Shown here: positions 53,712 through 63,432 of the stretch, piece after piece
Position numbering within the stretch: the stretch's first letter is position 1
Layout of the letters: every line of letters starts with the position of its first letter
Assembly: GCA_949383255.1 (NCBI GenBank)
Contig: CASJPF010000005.1
Span: 1-64,000 of the forward strand
Origin: Lachnospiraceae bacterium
GTDB lineage: Bacteria; Bacillota; Clostridia; Lachnospirales; Lachnospiraceae
Length of the DNA stretch: 64,000 bases
Reading direction: 5' to 3'
Made by a program: the position numbers and the translations under genes
Notes under the pieces: model-generated
The model's database searches: none
Told to the model about the DNA's origin: nothing
What the model saw: only the letters and a program-made list of their open reading frames with translations

Positions 53712-54983
53712 TTATTCCTCTCTATGCTTTGCGCTATATCGCACTTTATCTTTATTGTATAGGTCTGTCAGTCGTAAATCAGCATCATTGTAAAAAATTG
53801 TTCTGTTCTCACAATAAATAGAATAAAATTTACTTTGCGCTAGCGTATTTAGTTGCTTTGTATCAAAATAGTTGGCAATAAAAACAGGCATCACCCGCAA
53901 TAAAACCTCTGTACAACTACTGTCTCTTGCATAACAGACAAGGCTGTCAACAGAATTTTTGCTATATCCGTCTGATGGGTCAATATATGCTGTCTGAACT
54001 GTTCCATCACGAAATTCATAATAATACTGCCAGTCAAGACGATTCACTGGATAGCTGCGCAAAGACACAATACTAATCGCATTGTTATATTTCATTACCC
54101 CAGCCGGATAGATTGCGTTATCTTCCTTGTCCAAAATATTGAAAGCATACTCTGTATCACCAACAGTATCCAAATTTCGTATAAATCCATCATAGCTAGA
54201 GATGGAACCCTGCACAAAACCATTTGCCACCATAACATCTGCAATATAGTCAACAATAAATGCGTTTTTCATCCAGTAAAAATCAATAAAATCCAAAAAT
54301 CCATTTTCTGACGCATAATTCAAATACGCCTCCGAAACAGACAACATTATTTTATTTCCTTCCAAAAGCTTTAGTTCAATCGCATCTGAATCGTTCGTAT
54401 AAGAAAGAATCTCTGAAAAATAGGTGGCTATCTCTTGATTTTGCCGTGGGTCAAAATTCACCGTCTCCAAGTCATCATTACACCCAAACAGATTGTCATA
54501 CTGAATATACACTGGCGCCAAATATATCGCTCTATTTTTATACTGATTCATTAGAGAAAAAGCCTTGTAAAGTACCAAATCAACCTCAATCTCCTCATTA
54601 GGATGCTGATTGATATAGTACAAGTTATGCACCCCATCAAAGGATATTCTTGTATGAAAAAGCTGATACGCCTTTATCACAGCCTCTGTATACAACGCAG
54701 TAATCGCTTTCTGTTCTGCCGTGGCAGACAGTTCTCCTGCTCCGAGATTGTACCGAAATATCAATTCATCTGCACAGCTTGCTTCCGACGTAGAAGCTTC
54801 AATTGTTGTCCAGCCAGCATCTACCGTAAGATACGCTACCAGCGAATATCCAAACGCACCAATGCCAATTCCTATCAATAAAATTACGATAATCAGCCTG
54901 CTTTTGGGATACTTTTCTAACAATGAAATCCGTTTTACAGGTTTTGGATACCTATCAGATCTATCCCTAACTGTACGATTCAA
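53712..54983 (-). CDS. membrane-anchored protein with divergent ApbE-like (flavin transferase) fold
   Basis: A 423-residue protein with a basic N-terminus, one membrane helix (about 29-50) and a large outside domain. It is unlike any protein I know closely, but its order of segments parallels ApbE (FAD:protein FMN transferase): an early helical part, YLAPVYIQYDNLFG with FDPRQNQEI near where ApbE has its FDPTVGPL segment, then KNAFIVDYIADVMVANGFVQGSISSYDG in place of the KGYAADRV...GG region, and YYYEFRDGTVQTAYIDPSDGYSKNSVDSLVCYA in place of HHIIDPKTGYP...SVTV. Key catalytic positions look changed (AYIDP for HIIDP, SYDG for GGNI), so it may bind flavin without transferring it. It begins one base after the oppF stop, so it is coupled to the peptide transporter. 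Confidence 0.6.
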   Translation of the reverse strand: MNRTVRDRSDRYPKPVKRISLLEKYPKSRLIIVILLIGIGIGAFGYSLVAYLTVDAGWTTIEASTSEASCADELIFRYNLGAGELSATAEQKAITALYTEAVIKAYQLFHTRISFDGVHNLYYINQHPNEEIEVDLVLYKAFSLMNQYKNRAIYLAPVYIQYDNLFGCNDDLETVNFDPRQNQEIATYFSEILSYTNDSDAIELKLLEGNKIMLSVSEAYLNYASENGFLDFIDFYWMKNAFIVDYIADVMVANGFVQGSISSYDGFIRNLDTVGDTEYAFNILDKEDNAIYPAGVMKYNNAISIVSLRSYPVNRLDWQYYYEFRDGTVQTAYIDPSDGYSKNSVDSLVCYARDSSCTEVLLRVMPVFIANYFDTKQLNTLAQSKFYSIYCENRTIFYNDADLRLTDLYNKDKVRYSAKHREE

Positions 54984-54984
54984 G

Positions 54985-56307
54985 TTATACCACCACTAAA
55001 ATCAATAACAAAATAAACAGTACAATAATCGCTGCTATCACAATCAAACCAGCTATCGCGCCCTTCTTACATGTCGTATAATTACGGTAATAATGAAAAT
55101 GCTTAAACACAAAAGCCGCTATCAATCCAAACACGGGAAGCAAAAAGGAAAGAATCTTATACCACACGCTTCCTGTATCGTGCACAGGCGCTTTCAAAAA
55201 TTCATCTTCCTGAGCAGATATTGTATTCGCCTTTGTTTCCTGTAAATTTTGCTGCTTTTGCGGCGCACTTGGATCGACGATATTAATGGATTTTAAAGGT
55301 ACTCCCTTTGCGCGAATTGCCTTATATTCCTCAATTTCTTTCTTATTGCCATAGACAAAGTGATCATGTCCAATATTGACAAGTTCTGGCTGATCTGTAC
55401 TGTAATCATGCATTGACGGATCATACGTATAGAGCACTTTGTTTTTCTCTAATTTCGGATCTGGAATTGGAATCGCAGAAATTAAAGAGTGCGTATACGG
55501 ATGCAATGGAAATTCAAACAATTCATCCGCCTCTGCTATCTCCACAATGTTTCCCTTATAGATTACCCCAATTCGGTCAGAAATAAACCGCACAATAGAG
55601 AGATCATGTGCAATAAACAAATAGGTAACATTTTTTTCTATCTGGAATTTTTTGAGCAGGTTTAACACCTGCGCTCGGATTGAGACATCCAATGCCGAGA
55701 TTGGTTCGTCTGCCACAACAAGTTCTGGCTCCATAACCATAGCGCGGGCAAGTCCAATTCGCTGGCGCTGCCCACCCGAAAACTCATGTGGATAACGGGT
55801 CAAATGCTCTGGCAGCAGTCCTACCTCATTGATCATATTCTCGACTTTGCGAACACGATCTGCCTCATTTTCATATAAATGAAAATTATACAATCCTTCT
55901 GATACAATATAATCCACCGTGGCACGCTCATTGAGCGATGCCGCTGGGTCCTGAAAAACCATCTGGATATTACGGATAACCTCTCTGTCCAAAGAGCGCG
56001 GAATTTTCCCAGAAATGCGCACACCCTTATATAAAATTTCTCCTCCAGCACACGGATTGACACGAATCACAGCTCTCCCTACAGTTGTCTTTCCAGAGCC
56101 TGACTCTCCTACCAATGAGAAGGTCTCTCCTTTATAAATATCAAAGTTCGCATTTTTTACAGCTTTGACCGCGTTTTCCCCTTTGCCAAAAGTAATATCT
56201 ACATTTTTTACTGATAATAATATCTCTTTGCCGTTTTTTTCATCAATTGGACCATGCTCCGGCAAATGAAATACACGTCCTGATTTATTCTGATTCAGAT
56301 TTGACAC
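54985..56307 (-). CDS. oppF: oligopeptide ABC transporter ATPase (OppF-like) with C-terminal membrane tail
   Basis: A 440-residue ATPase: Walker [10 protein letters not shown] (67-75), Q-loop [12 protein letters not shown], signature [14 protein letters not shown], Walker [13 protein letters not shown], switch His in FIAHD, and the oligopeptide-type C-terminal region ([16 protein letters not shown]). Beyond about residue 330, where family members end, there is a polar linker and then two hydrophobic segments (about 384-403 and 416-440). That tail is unusual: OppF proteins are peripheral and have no membrane helices of their own. Start is supported by the standard N-terminus; the gene follows oppD by 95 bases and abuts the ApbE-like gene. 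Confidence 0.9.
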   Translation of the reverse strand: MSNLNQNKSGRVFHLPEHGPIDEKNGKEILLSVKNVDITFGKGENAVKAVKNANFDIYKGETFSLVGESGSGKTTVGRAVIRVNPCAGGEILYKGVRISGKIPRSLDREVIRNIQMVFQDPAASLNERATVDYIVSEGLYNFHLYENEADRVRKVENMINEVGLLPEHLTRYPHEFSGGQRQRIGLARAMVMEPELVVADEPISALDVSIRAQVLNLLKKFQIEKNVTYLFIAHDLSIVRFISDRIGVIYKGNIVEIAEADELFEFPLHPYTHSLISAIPIPDPKLEKNKVLYTYDPSMHDYSTDQPELVNIGHDHFVYGNKKEIEEYKAIRAKGVPLKSINIVDPSAPQKQQNLQETKANTISAQEDEFLKAPVHDTGSVWYKILSFLLPVFGLIAAFVFKHFHYYRNYTTCKKGAIAGLIVIAAIIVLFILLLILVVV

Positions 56308-56402
56308 GTTCTAAGTCTCCTATCTAAAGATCTGCAAAGGAATGACCTAAGACTCTTACCTGCAAAATTGTCATATTATTTCTTTACAGTTCCTAAAAGT
56401 CG

Positions 56403-58151
56403 CTATATATTAAAAGCTTTTAAAAGTTTCTCATGAATATTCTGAATTGCTTCTGGTTTCTCAACCCGAGGTGAACGAGGGTCCAGCAGCCAAGTTTTTG
56501 CAAAGTGTGTGTCACTAACCTGAAACATTGGCGGCTCCTTCAGCGTATCAATCTTCATACAGTATGGATTACGCGGCGCAAATGCATCTCCCACCACTTT
56601 ATTATAGAGAGATGGCGGTGTGCCTGTGATGGAATACAACTTTGTATTCTTCTCTGCAAGTTGTGGCATAGAGGATAACAACGCCCATGTATATGGATGC
56701 CTTGGATCATAAAAAATCTCATCTACAGAGGCAAGCTCTATTATCTGACCTGCATACACAACCGCAACACGGTCCGCTATATTCGCCACAACACCAAGAT
56801 CATGCGTAATAAATACAATCGTATAATTAAACTCTTTCTGCAAATCTTTTAGAAGCTTTAAAATCTGCGCCTGAATTGTCACATCAAGCGCTGTTGTCGG
56901 CTCGTCACAAATCAATATCTTCGGCTGGCAAGAAAGTGCAATTGCAATAACAATTCGCTGTCTCATACCACCGGAATATTGAAACGGATAGTCATCAAAA
57001 CGTGCCTCCGCATTGGGGATTCCTACCTTTTTCATAAGGTCCAATGCCTTTGCCCGCGCCTCGACCTCTGTCACTTCCTGATGCTTCATAATAATTGATG
57101 TAATCTGTTTTCCAATTGTTATAATTGGATTTAAAGAAGTCATTGGGTCCTGAAAGACCGTTGCAATCTTCTTTCCGCGAATCTGATACCAGTCTTTTGC
57201 ATACTTTACATTTGCCAAATTTAACACACAAATTCCATGAAGCTGATTTGCTGTCTCATCAAGATATTTCACGCGGAACGCCACTTTGTCAAAAACTGCA
57301 TTTCTGTGCACATCATCCGACAAGTCCGCTCCTATTTTCATTGCTGACTGAAATGCTGCCAAAAACTTAAATAACATCTGTACACGCTTATGAAAACTAT
57401 ATCTTCCAATTGAGAGATACACTTCCTTTGCAAGAATTTCATTGCGTTCCCTTGTCTCCTTGGAAATCGTTCCCTTGATTGCCGCATCATACTTTGCTTT
57501 TAATGCAGCCATATCCGAATTGTATTGATTGATATAGGCTGTGTCACTCTTAAGCTGTTTCTCTGCGGCTTTTTCCATTGCAACTCTATCTTTTAGAAGT
57601 TTTTTAATCTCCTTCTCCATCTGCTTTATAGATTGCGTAAGTTCTCTTATCTTCGCCCTTTCTGTCTTAGGGTCCAATGTCTGTTTCAAATTAAAGACTT
57701 CTGTCTTTTTTGTGCCAAGTTCAGCAATCGCTTTGTCGCTCTTTTCTTTCTGTTCCAAACTGATATTTGCCCTTTTAGCACGCTCGGTCTTCAAAGCCTC
57801 TATCTCTTTATAAATTTCTGCTCCTAGTTCAAGCTGCGAATATGCATTCAACTTTGCAAATGTATAATCAATCATCTTCTTTGAAACAGAAGTCTTGCGA
57901 ACAACTGTATCCGCTAAATCTTCATCATTAAAAATAATACTTCCATTGTCAATATATCCGTTACTGTCAAGCATTCCCGCAAATGTTTTTGTAAATACAG
58001 ATTTACCAGAACCAGACTCCCCAACAATCGCTATTGACTCATTTTCATAAATATCAAGTGAAACACCGCGAATCGCAGTCAGTCGCTTTCCGCGCACGCG
58101 AAATTTCACTTCCAAATCCTTGATTGATAATAAAACTTTTTTATCTTCCAT
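56403..58151 (-). CDS. oppD: oligopeptide ABC transporter ATPase (OppD-like) with large helical insertion
   Basis: A 582-residue ATPase, against about 330-350 for OppD. Walker A GESGSGKS is at 44-51, but Q334 of the Q-loop (TVFQDPMTSLNP) comes 280 residues later: a segment of about 240 residues (roughly 82-322) is inserted. It is highly charged and helical, with a clear coiled coil (about 110-205, Lys/Glu-rich) and a second helical part. The rest is normal: signature YSGGMRQRI (392-400), Walker B ILICDEPTTALD, switch His in FITHD, and the C-terminal HPYTWALLSSMPQ with the peptide-importer tail. The frame is intact and all motifs are present, so this is not a fusion artefact visible as a frameshift. 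Confidence 0.92.
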   Translation of the reverse strand: MEDKKVLLSIKDLEVKFRVRGKRLTAIRGVSLDIYENESIAIVGESGSGKSVFTKTFAGMLDSNGYIDNGSIIFNDEDLADTVVRKTSVSKKMIDYTFAKLNAYSQLELGAEIYKEIEALKTERAKRANISLEQKEKSDKAIAELGTKKTEVFNLKQTLDPKTERAKIRELTQSIKQMEKEIKKLLKDRVAMEKAAEKQLKSDTAYINQYNSDMAALKAKYDAAIKGTISKETRERNEILAKEVYLSIGRYSFHKRVQMLFKFLAAFQSAMKIGADLSDDVHRNAVFDKVAFRVKYLDETANQLHGICVLNLANVKYAKDWYQIRGKKIATVFQDPMTSLNPIITIGKQITSIIMKHQEVTEVEARAKALDLMKKVGIPNAEARFDDYPFQYSGGMRQRIVIAIALSCQPKILICDEPTTALDVTIQAQILKLLKDLQKEFNYTIVFITHDLGVVANIADRVAVVYAGQIIELASVDEIFYDPRHPYTWALLSSMPQLAEKNTKLYSITGTPPSLYNKVVGDAFAPRNPYCMKIDTLKEPPMFQVSDTHFAKTWLLDPRSPRVEKPEAIQNIHEKLLKAFNI

Positions 58152-58221
58152 GCTACCTTCCTCTTACTCGGAATCGTACAACCATTGTTGTGATACCACC
58201 CGCAACATTATTCTGCACTTT

Positions 58222-59241
58222 CTACATATGGGTTCTAGGGTCAGACGCATCACCAAGATTCTGTCCTACCACATACAAAACAATTGTGATAATCGAAGCA
58301 ACCGCAACCGGACTCCAGAACTCAAACCCCCATCCAGGTGTCAACATTGCACTCTCAGCCTCATAGATTAATCTACCAAGGGACATTTCCTTAAGTCCCA
58401 TGCCAATGTAGGCAAGAAACACCTCATAAGAAATATAAGAAGGTATCTCTGTCGCTGCAAGTGTCACAACAACAGAAGTCATAAACGGCAAAATATTTTT
58501 CATTGCAATCCGAATTGTGGAAGTCCCTAGACACCTCGATGCCAAATTATACTCCCTATCACGGATAATAATAACTTGTGTACGTATAAAATATGCGATT
58601 GACAACCATCCAGTCACGGTCATTGCAAAGACCATTGTCCAAAAGCCTGCAGTAAATATCATAACCATTACTGAAATCACTAAAATATAAGGCAGATTTG
58701 CAATAATGTTATAGACAATCATCATAACATTATCCACCTTCTTAGAAAATCCCCAGATAGCACCAATCACAACACCAACCGACATATTAATCAACGCAAC
58801 AATAAGCGCCAGCGAAATGGAAATCTGAGATCCATACCAAATCGCATCAAAGGTAGACTGACCAGCCGCGCCAGCTCCCAAAACCCAGTGAATATTGTAA
58901 CCAAACTGTTTAAATGCAGCTGTAGGCGTCAAATGTTTTGCGGAGGCATTCAACAAATTTCCATAGCGATCATACTCTACAAATACTGGGTACAAATATG
59001 CCATCAATACAATCACTGCAAGCAATCCCAACATTACAATATTAATCTTTTTTCGGAAAAACACGCGAAAAACAGAATGCCAGTACGAATACCGCGGCGC
59101 TGTAATTTTTTCTGATTCAAGGTCACTGTGATTTACCACAGTAAACAGCTCCGCATCTGACATTCCTTCTGTTGGGTCTGTTTCCTTCAAATCTGTAACT
59201 TCTACGTTGACATACTTACCCATTTTAAAATCTACATTCAT
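58222..59241 (-). CDS. oppC: oligopeptide ABC transporter permease (OppC-like)
   Basis: A 339-residue permease with a long soluble N-terminus (about 1-70, acidic), a first membrane helix (IVMLGLLAVIVLMAYLYPVFV), an extracytoplasmic loop, then five helices and the EAA-type cytoplasmic loop ATEIPSYISYEVFLAYIGMGLKEMSLGRLIYEAE that docks with an ATPase. This is the OppC/DppC pattern. Start ATG follows AAGGGATAGA; a second ATG five codons on is also possible. It lies 109 bases after oppB and 70 before oppD. Confidence 0.93.
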   Translation of the reverse strand: MNVDFKMGKYVNVEVTDLKETDPTEGMSDAELFTVVNHSDLESEKITAPRYSYWHSVFRVFFRKKINIVMLGLLAVIVLMAYLYPVFVEYDRYGNLLNASAKHLTPTAAFKQFGYNIHWVLGAGAAGQSTFDAIWYGSQISISLALIVALINMSVGVVIGAIWGFSKKVDNVMMIVYNIIANLPYILVISVMVMIFTAGFWTMVFAMTVTGWLSIAYFIRTQVIIIRDREYNLASRCLGTSTIRIAMKNILPFMTSVVVTLAATEIPSYISYEVFLAYIGMGLKEMSLGRLIYEAESAMLTPGWGFEFWSPVAVASIITIVLYVVGQNLGDASDPRTHM

Positions 59242-59350
59242 TCTATCCCTTGCCTTTCTCTAAATACTGCTCACTCTCACGTCTTTCATAATAATTTAGA
59301 CAAGTTAATCTATTATTACTTCTCTTTGGTGAGAATAGAAACAATAAGCG

Positions 59351-60922
59351 TTATCGATCCTTGCTCGAGAAGGAAATTCTAGGATCTACCATTGACATCA
59401 ACACATCACCTAAAATAATCGCCACAACACTCAGCACTGCATAAAATAAGGAAACACCGACAATAACACCATTGTCATATTTGTTGATCGCCTCTGTCAG
59501 CAAGTTACCTGCACCTGGAACGACGTATACGCGCTCTGTAATAATCGCACCTGTCAGACACCCTAAAACGCTTCCCGGTATTCCATGAATTACTGGAATT
59601 GACGCATTCTTCAAAATATGTTTTGTAAAAATTTCATTCTCTGAAAGTCCTCCGGCTCTGGCAAATTTTACATAGTCGGAATTCATCTGGTCAATCATAT
59701 AGCGACGCAACCATTTCATTAGATTCGCAACTTGTGGCAAAGCAAGAGAAATAATTGGCAACACATACACAAGTTTGTTGGCTGTATCCATATCAAAAGT
59801 AGTTGGGAATCCCAGCTTGCCACCCATTGCCTTGAACAAGAAAATATAAGCCAATGAAGGAACTGCTATAATAAATACAATATATAATGTACCAATTCTG
59901 TCAATCAGCTTGTCCTTCTTTCTTGCCATTGCAATTCCAAGCGGCACGCCAAGCACATATGCTAAAACTGTTGCGATAATACCAATCAGGAAGGAGTATC
60001 CCATCTTGGACAAACCACCTTTTACCGTGCCCACGATAGTATAGTCATCTGTGTATCGCGTCTCATATACAAGGCTAGAATGCAGAGAATCCGCCAGATA
60101 TGTAGCTGAATGCAAATCATCTGCACTCTCCTCCACCAACCCTGTTGGATAAGTAATCGTTGAGGTGATAAACGACCCTTGTGTTTTTGTCATTGTTGTA
60201 AACACGTCAACTCCCGTATTGACAGAATATGAAGTTCCTAATTGAATACTCATAATATTCTGATGGATAAATGGAAATTTGGAATCACAGTACAGCAGAT
60301 ACTTATGTACAGTACCATTTCCAATAATCGCTGGTGAAAAAGTTTCCCCGCCATAGACAGGATCATATAAAGTAAAGGAAATCCCACGATCTCCCACATC
60401 ATTTTCAATTTTATTAATATTGTCAATACTCAATATTCCACTAAAATAATTCCATACACGAGATATTAATGGAATATTTTTATAAGCAAAAAGTTGCTGT
60501 TGCCCACCGCTGGCAATTTTCTTTTTTCCCATTAATACAGCGTTCAATCGCTCAACTGTATAACCTTGGGATTTATAATATTGTGTAAATTTTTCTACAT
60601 ATTCTTTTACAAGATCAGAATCTTTTTCAGGAGTTCTTCCAAATCCAACCGCGGCGGATCGGGTCTCCTCATCAATTTCTCCACTCGAAGTTAGGATATT
60701 CAAATAATCAGAGTAGGTTACATAATCCAGATAACCATAATCTTCCCATTTCTGATATTTATAAGTTACCTTTTGGTTATTCTGCTGCTTGGTATACACT
60801 GGATCTGATGCAAAAATCAGATTGCGGTCCAGCAGGGAATAGATCATAATCATAATCAATATCACGACTGCTATCACAGATAACAATCCATGAAATAAAC
60901 GTTTCAATAAATACTTAGCCAT
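59351..60922 (-). CDS. oppB: oligopeptide ABC transporter permease (OppB-like) with large extracytoplasmic domain
   Basis: A 523-residue permease, against about 310 for OppB. The N-terminal membrane helix (LLKRLFHGLLSVIAVVILIMIMIYSLL) is standard, but a polar domain of about 240 residues follows before the second helix (about 290), facing outside. The C-terminal half is canonical OppB, with five helices, the motif LPIISLALPQVANLMKWLRRYMIDQMNSDYVKFARAGGLSENEIF and the closing MVDPRISFS. The ATG at 60922 follows GGGAGATGGAT; the longer reading to 60979 has no such site. The extra domain probably contacts the likewise enlarged substrate-binding protein. Confidence 0.92.
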   Translation of the reverse strand: MAKYLLKRLFHGLLSVIAVVILIMIMIYSLLDRNLIFASDPVYTKQQNNQKVTYKYQKWEDYGYLDYVTYSDYLNILTSSGEIDEETRSAAVGFGRTPEKDSDLVKEYVEKFTQYYKSQGYTVERLNAVLMGKKKIASGGQQQLFAYKNIPLISRVWNYFSGILSIDNINKIENDVGDRGISFTLYDPVYGGETFSPAIIGNGTVHKYLLYCDSKFPFIHQNIMSIQLGTSYSVNTGVDVFTTMTKTQGSFITSTITYPTGLVEESADDLHSATYLADSLHSSLVYETRYTDDYTIVGTVKGGLSKMGYSFLIGIIATVLAYVLGVPLGIAMARKKDKLIDRIGTLYIVFIIAVPSLAYIFLFKAMGGKLGFPTTFDMDTANKLVYVLPIISLALPQVANLMKWLRRYMIDQMNSDYVKFARAGGLSENEIFTKHILKNASIPVIHGIPGSVLGCLTGAIITERVYVVPGAGNLLTEAINKYDNGVIVGVSLFYAVLSVVAIILGDVLMSMVDPRISFSSKDR

Positions 60923-60992
60923 ATCCATCTCCCATTCTTGCTTCATCTGCGAGTTTGGGCGCAAGCGCAAACTATCCACTTTTTATCTGCTA

Positions 60993-61018
60993 CCAGAAAC
61001 GGCAAAAGCCGTTTCTGG
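60993..61018. promoter_or_regulatory. perfect hairpin between oppA and oppB
   Basis: An 11-bp perfect stem CCAGAAACGGC/GCCGTTTCTGG with a 4-base loop, 14 bases below the oppA stop. No T-run follows leftward, so it is more likely a 3' stabiliser or partial terminator raising oppA transcript over the permease genes. Confidence 0.6.
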
Positions 61019-61031
61019 ACAACAGAGTGTA

Positions 61032-63296
61032 TTAGAAAATACCAAGACTCTTTGTTACATAGCCTGAGTAATCAGGTAAAAATGTATCAAGGTAAGTAAC
61101 AGGATCACCATAATCCGGTCCCCAGCCAGATACATCTGTAATATTATAATTTGCCTCGTATCCATAATCTGTATAGTATCCTGTGTAATACCATTCATTG
61201 CTGTCTGCTCCATCAGCAAGAATAATTTCCACCTTGCCTCCAAAAGCGCCCTCAACAGACTGTTTTACAGCATTTGCCTGGTTTGTTGCCCACTCGATAC
61301 TAGATGTGTATGGAAGCTCCAAACGAACAGGATGTTCCTCATCAATCACAACGCCCTGTGCTGCCAACTCCTCAATTGCTTTATTTAAAAATGTAACAGC
61401 ATTTTCTGGACTGTACCATCCATCATAACCATCACTGCTTCCTATGCCATCACTTGCTGTTTTATCAAATGCCTTGATAGGGATTCCATCCGCATCAATC
61501 TGTGCCTGAACAATCTCACCATAAACTGTACCTGCTGGAAAGTTTGTCGGTGTGCCATTGATGTCGATGGTCACTTCATTCTCAAGTGTCACAAAGTTAC
61601 CTGGTATATAGGTGTTTCTAAGTCTACCGTATTTGAGAGCCTCGCCTACACGCTGTGCCTGTCTTGCTGCCTTATCCATAGAGAAGGACAACGCCAGACG
61701 GAAATTGGCATTGCCAAGAGCTGCGTTTGCCAAATCTTTTTCCTCATCTGTAAGGATAGAGACCACCTTTGTCTCATCATTGCTGTTTGCATATGCTGTA
61801 CGGAACAAGTTATAATACATCGGGAATGTTGAACCGTTTGTATCGCTGATAAATACATACTCATCAAACAATCCATCTGCCTTTGCAGATTCCACCTCAG
61901 ATGTATTTAAACCAGTGTGATCCAAAGTGCCATTCTTTACATCATTGTACATCTTCGTCGCATCAGACTGATCCTCATACGGCCATGACATAGACTTAAT
62001 TGTCATATTATCCTTATTCCAGTAAGACTCATTTTGCTTAAACGCAATTACATTCTTAGAAGTAAAGTTTGTAATCAAAAACGGACCATTGTATGCAATA
62101 TTGTCCGGAGACTTTCCATAGGTATAATCTGCTGCTGAACTGTCAAATTCATCACCAAATTTACCACCCTGCGATGTGTAGTAATCTCTGCTGATCGGCG
62201 CAAATACATTATATCCAAGCATTGTTGGGAAATATGGCAGTGCTTCCTCCAATGTGTATTCCAATGTATAATCATCAACTGCCTTAACACCAACCTGTGA
62301 AAAGTCTGTAATCTCACCAGAAATATATCCAGAGGCATTCAGGACAACGCCGTCAACCAAATCGCCTAGCCCACCGTTTGTATCAATCATATGTTGAAAG
62401 CCTGCAACCCAGTCATCTGCCTTGACATCTGCAACTTTTCTGCCCTGTGAGTCAACCCAGTCAACTCCCTCGCGAATGTGGAATGTATAAGTCAATCCAT
62501 CATCTGACACATCATAGCTTGTCGCCAAAGCAGGCTGCTGAACATTCTCACAATCATACTCTAGCAAACCATCATATGTATTTACTGTCGCATAACTGTC
62601 AACAGTCTGACTTGTGGAGAGAATATCCCAAGTTGTTGGGTCAGAACCAAACCAGTGCGCTGCATAGGAATCTTTCAGCTCATATCCTTTTTCTGCAAGA
62701 TATGTTTTTGCCCATTCAGTATAAGTTCCTGAGCCGCGCAACTCTGCCCATTTCTGCCGCATCTCTGTTCTGTCCGCCACTTTTATTGGCTCTGTTGTCA
62801 CAAGCACATTGTGGTATCTATATTCATCATTGCCCCACAACACTGTTGTCTCTGTGTTTGGAACTCTTCTTGATATGGAGTAAGTACCACCCTGCGCAGT
62901 CTGCGGATTTAAGACACCCGTTTCCAAAAGCTTTGCTTCTGCAACCGCCATCATTGCATACCGCTTAGAAAGGTCATTGATCTCAGCTTTTGCCTCCTGA
63001 TAAATCTCATAGAACTCGCCAAGATTCTGTTCGTACAGATAAGAGGACCGCTCATCATAATCCATCTCCGCAAGTTCCGCCATACTCTTTGCAGAACCCC
63101 CTTCTCCTTCCTCTGTTGTAGTCTCCTCTGCATTTGCCGTCTCTGTGCCCGCCTGTTCGGTTTCTTTATTATTTTCTGCTACAGGAGTATCTGTAGCTGG
63201 TTTATCAGAACCACCGTTAGAACCACAGCCTGCCAAAGAACCGGCAACCATCGTTCCTGCTAGTAAAACAGCAAGAACTCGTTTTCTGTTTCTCAT
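61032..63296 (-). CDS. oppA: oligopeptide-binding lipoprotein (OppA-like, SBP family 5)
   Basis: A 754-residue lipoprotein: signal peptide MRNRKRVLAVLLAGTMVAGS with lipobox LAGC (lipid on C24), a Gly/Glu/Thr-rich linker (about 25-70), a helical region (about 70-125), and the extracellular solute-binding domain with LEYDCENVQQPALATSYDVSDDGLTYTFHIREGVDWVDSQG. It is longer than typical OppA (540-600). It captures peptides for the OppBCDF machine. The ATG is preceded by AAGGAGGT with a slightly long spacer. Its consensus promoter lies at 63618-63646, giving a leader of about 310 bases that contains an inverted repeat and repeat copy F. Confidence 0.93.
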   Translation of the reverse strand: MRNRKRVLAVLLAGTMVAGSLAGCGSNGGSDKPATDTPVAENNKETEQAGTETANAEETTTEEGEGGSAKSMAELAEMDYDERSSYLYEQNLGEFYEIYQEAKAEINDLSKRYAMMAVAEAKLLETGVLNPQTAQGGTYSISRRVPNTETTVLWGNDEYRYHNVLVTTEPIKVADRTEMRQKWAELRGSGTYTEWAKTYLAEKGYELKDSYAAHWFGSDPTTWDILSTSQTVDSYATVNTYDGLLEYDCENVQQPALATSYDVSDDGLTYTFHIREGVDWVDSQGRKVADVKADDWVAGFQHMIDTNGGLGDLVDGVVLNASGYISGEITDFSQVGVKAVDDYTLEYTLEEALPYFPTMLGYNVFAPISRDYYTSQGGKFGDEFDSSAADYTYGKSPDNIAYNGPFLITNFTSKNVIAFKQNESYWNKDNMTIKSMSWPYEDQSDATKMYNDVKNGTLDHTGLNTSEVESAKADGLFDEYVFISDTNGSTFPMYYNLFRTAYANSNDETKVVSILTDEEKDLANAALGNANFRLALSFSMDKAARQAQRVGEALKYGRLRNTYIPGNFVTLENEVTIDINGTPTNFPAGTVYGEIVQAQIDADGIPIKAFDKTASDGIGSSDGYDGWYSPENAVTFLNKAIEELAAQGVVIDEEHPVRLELPYTSSIEWATNQANAVKQSVEGAFGGKVEIILADGADSNEWYYTGYYTDYGYEANYNITDVSGWGPDYGDPVTYLDTFLPDYSGYVTKSLGIF

Positions 63297-63432
63297 AATA
63301 CTTTTTTACCTCCTTAAAAATTGAACTATGTTTTAACCTAACAATAAGGTAAAAACCAAGCAAAATCTGTCAAATGACACAAAAAAGTAAAAAAAGTGCC
63401 TATGAACGCCATTGTCCACTGCACTTAACTCT

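Noticed and set aside
56403-58151. OppD region read as two fused or frameshifted genes
   Set aside because: A single intact frame carries every ATPase motif once and in order; the extra segment is an insertion.
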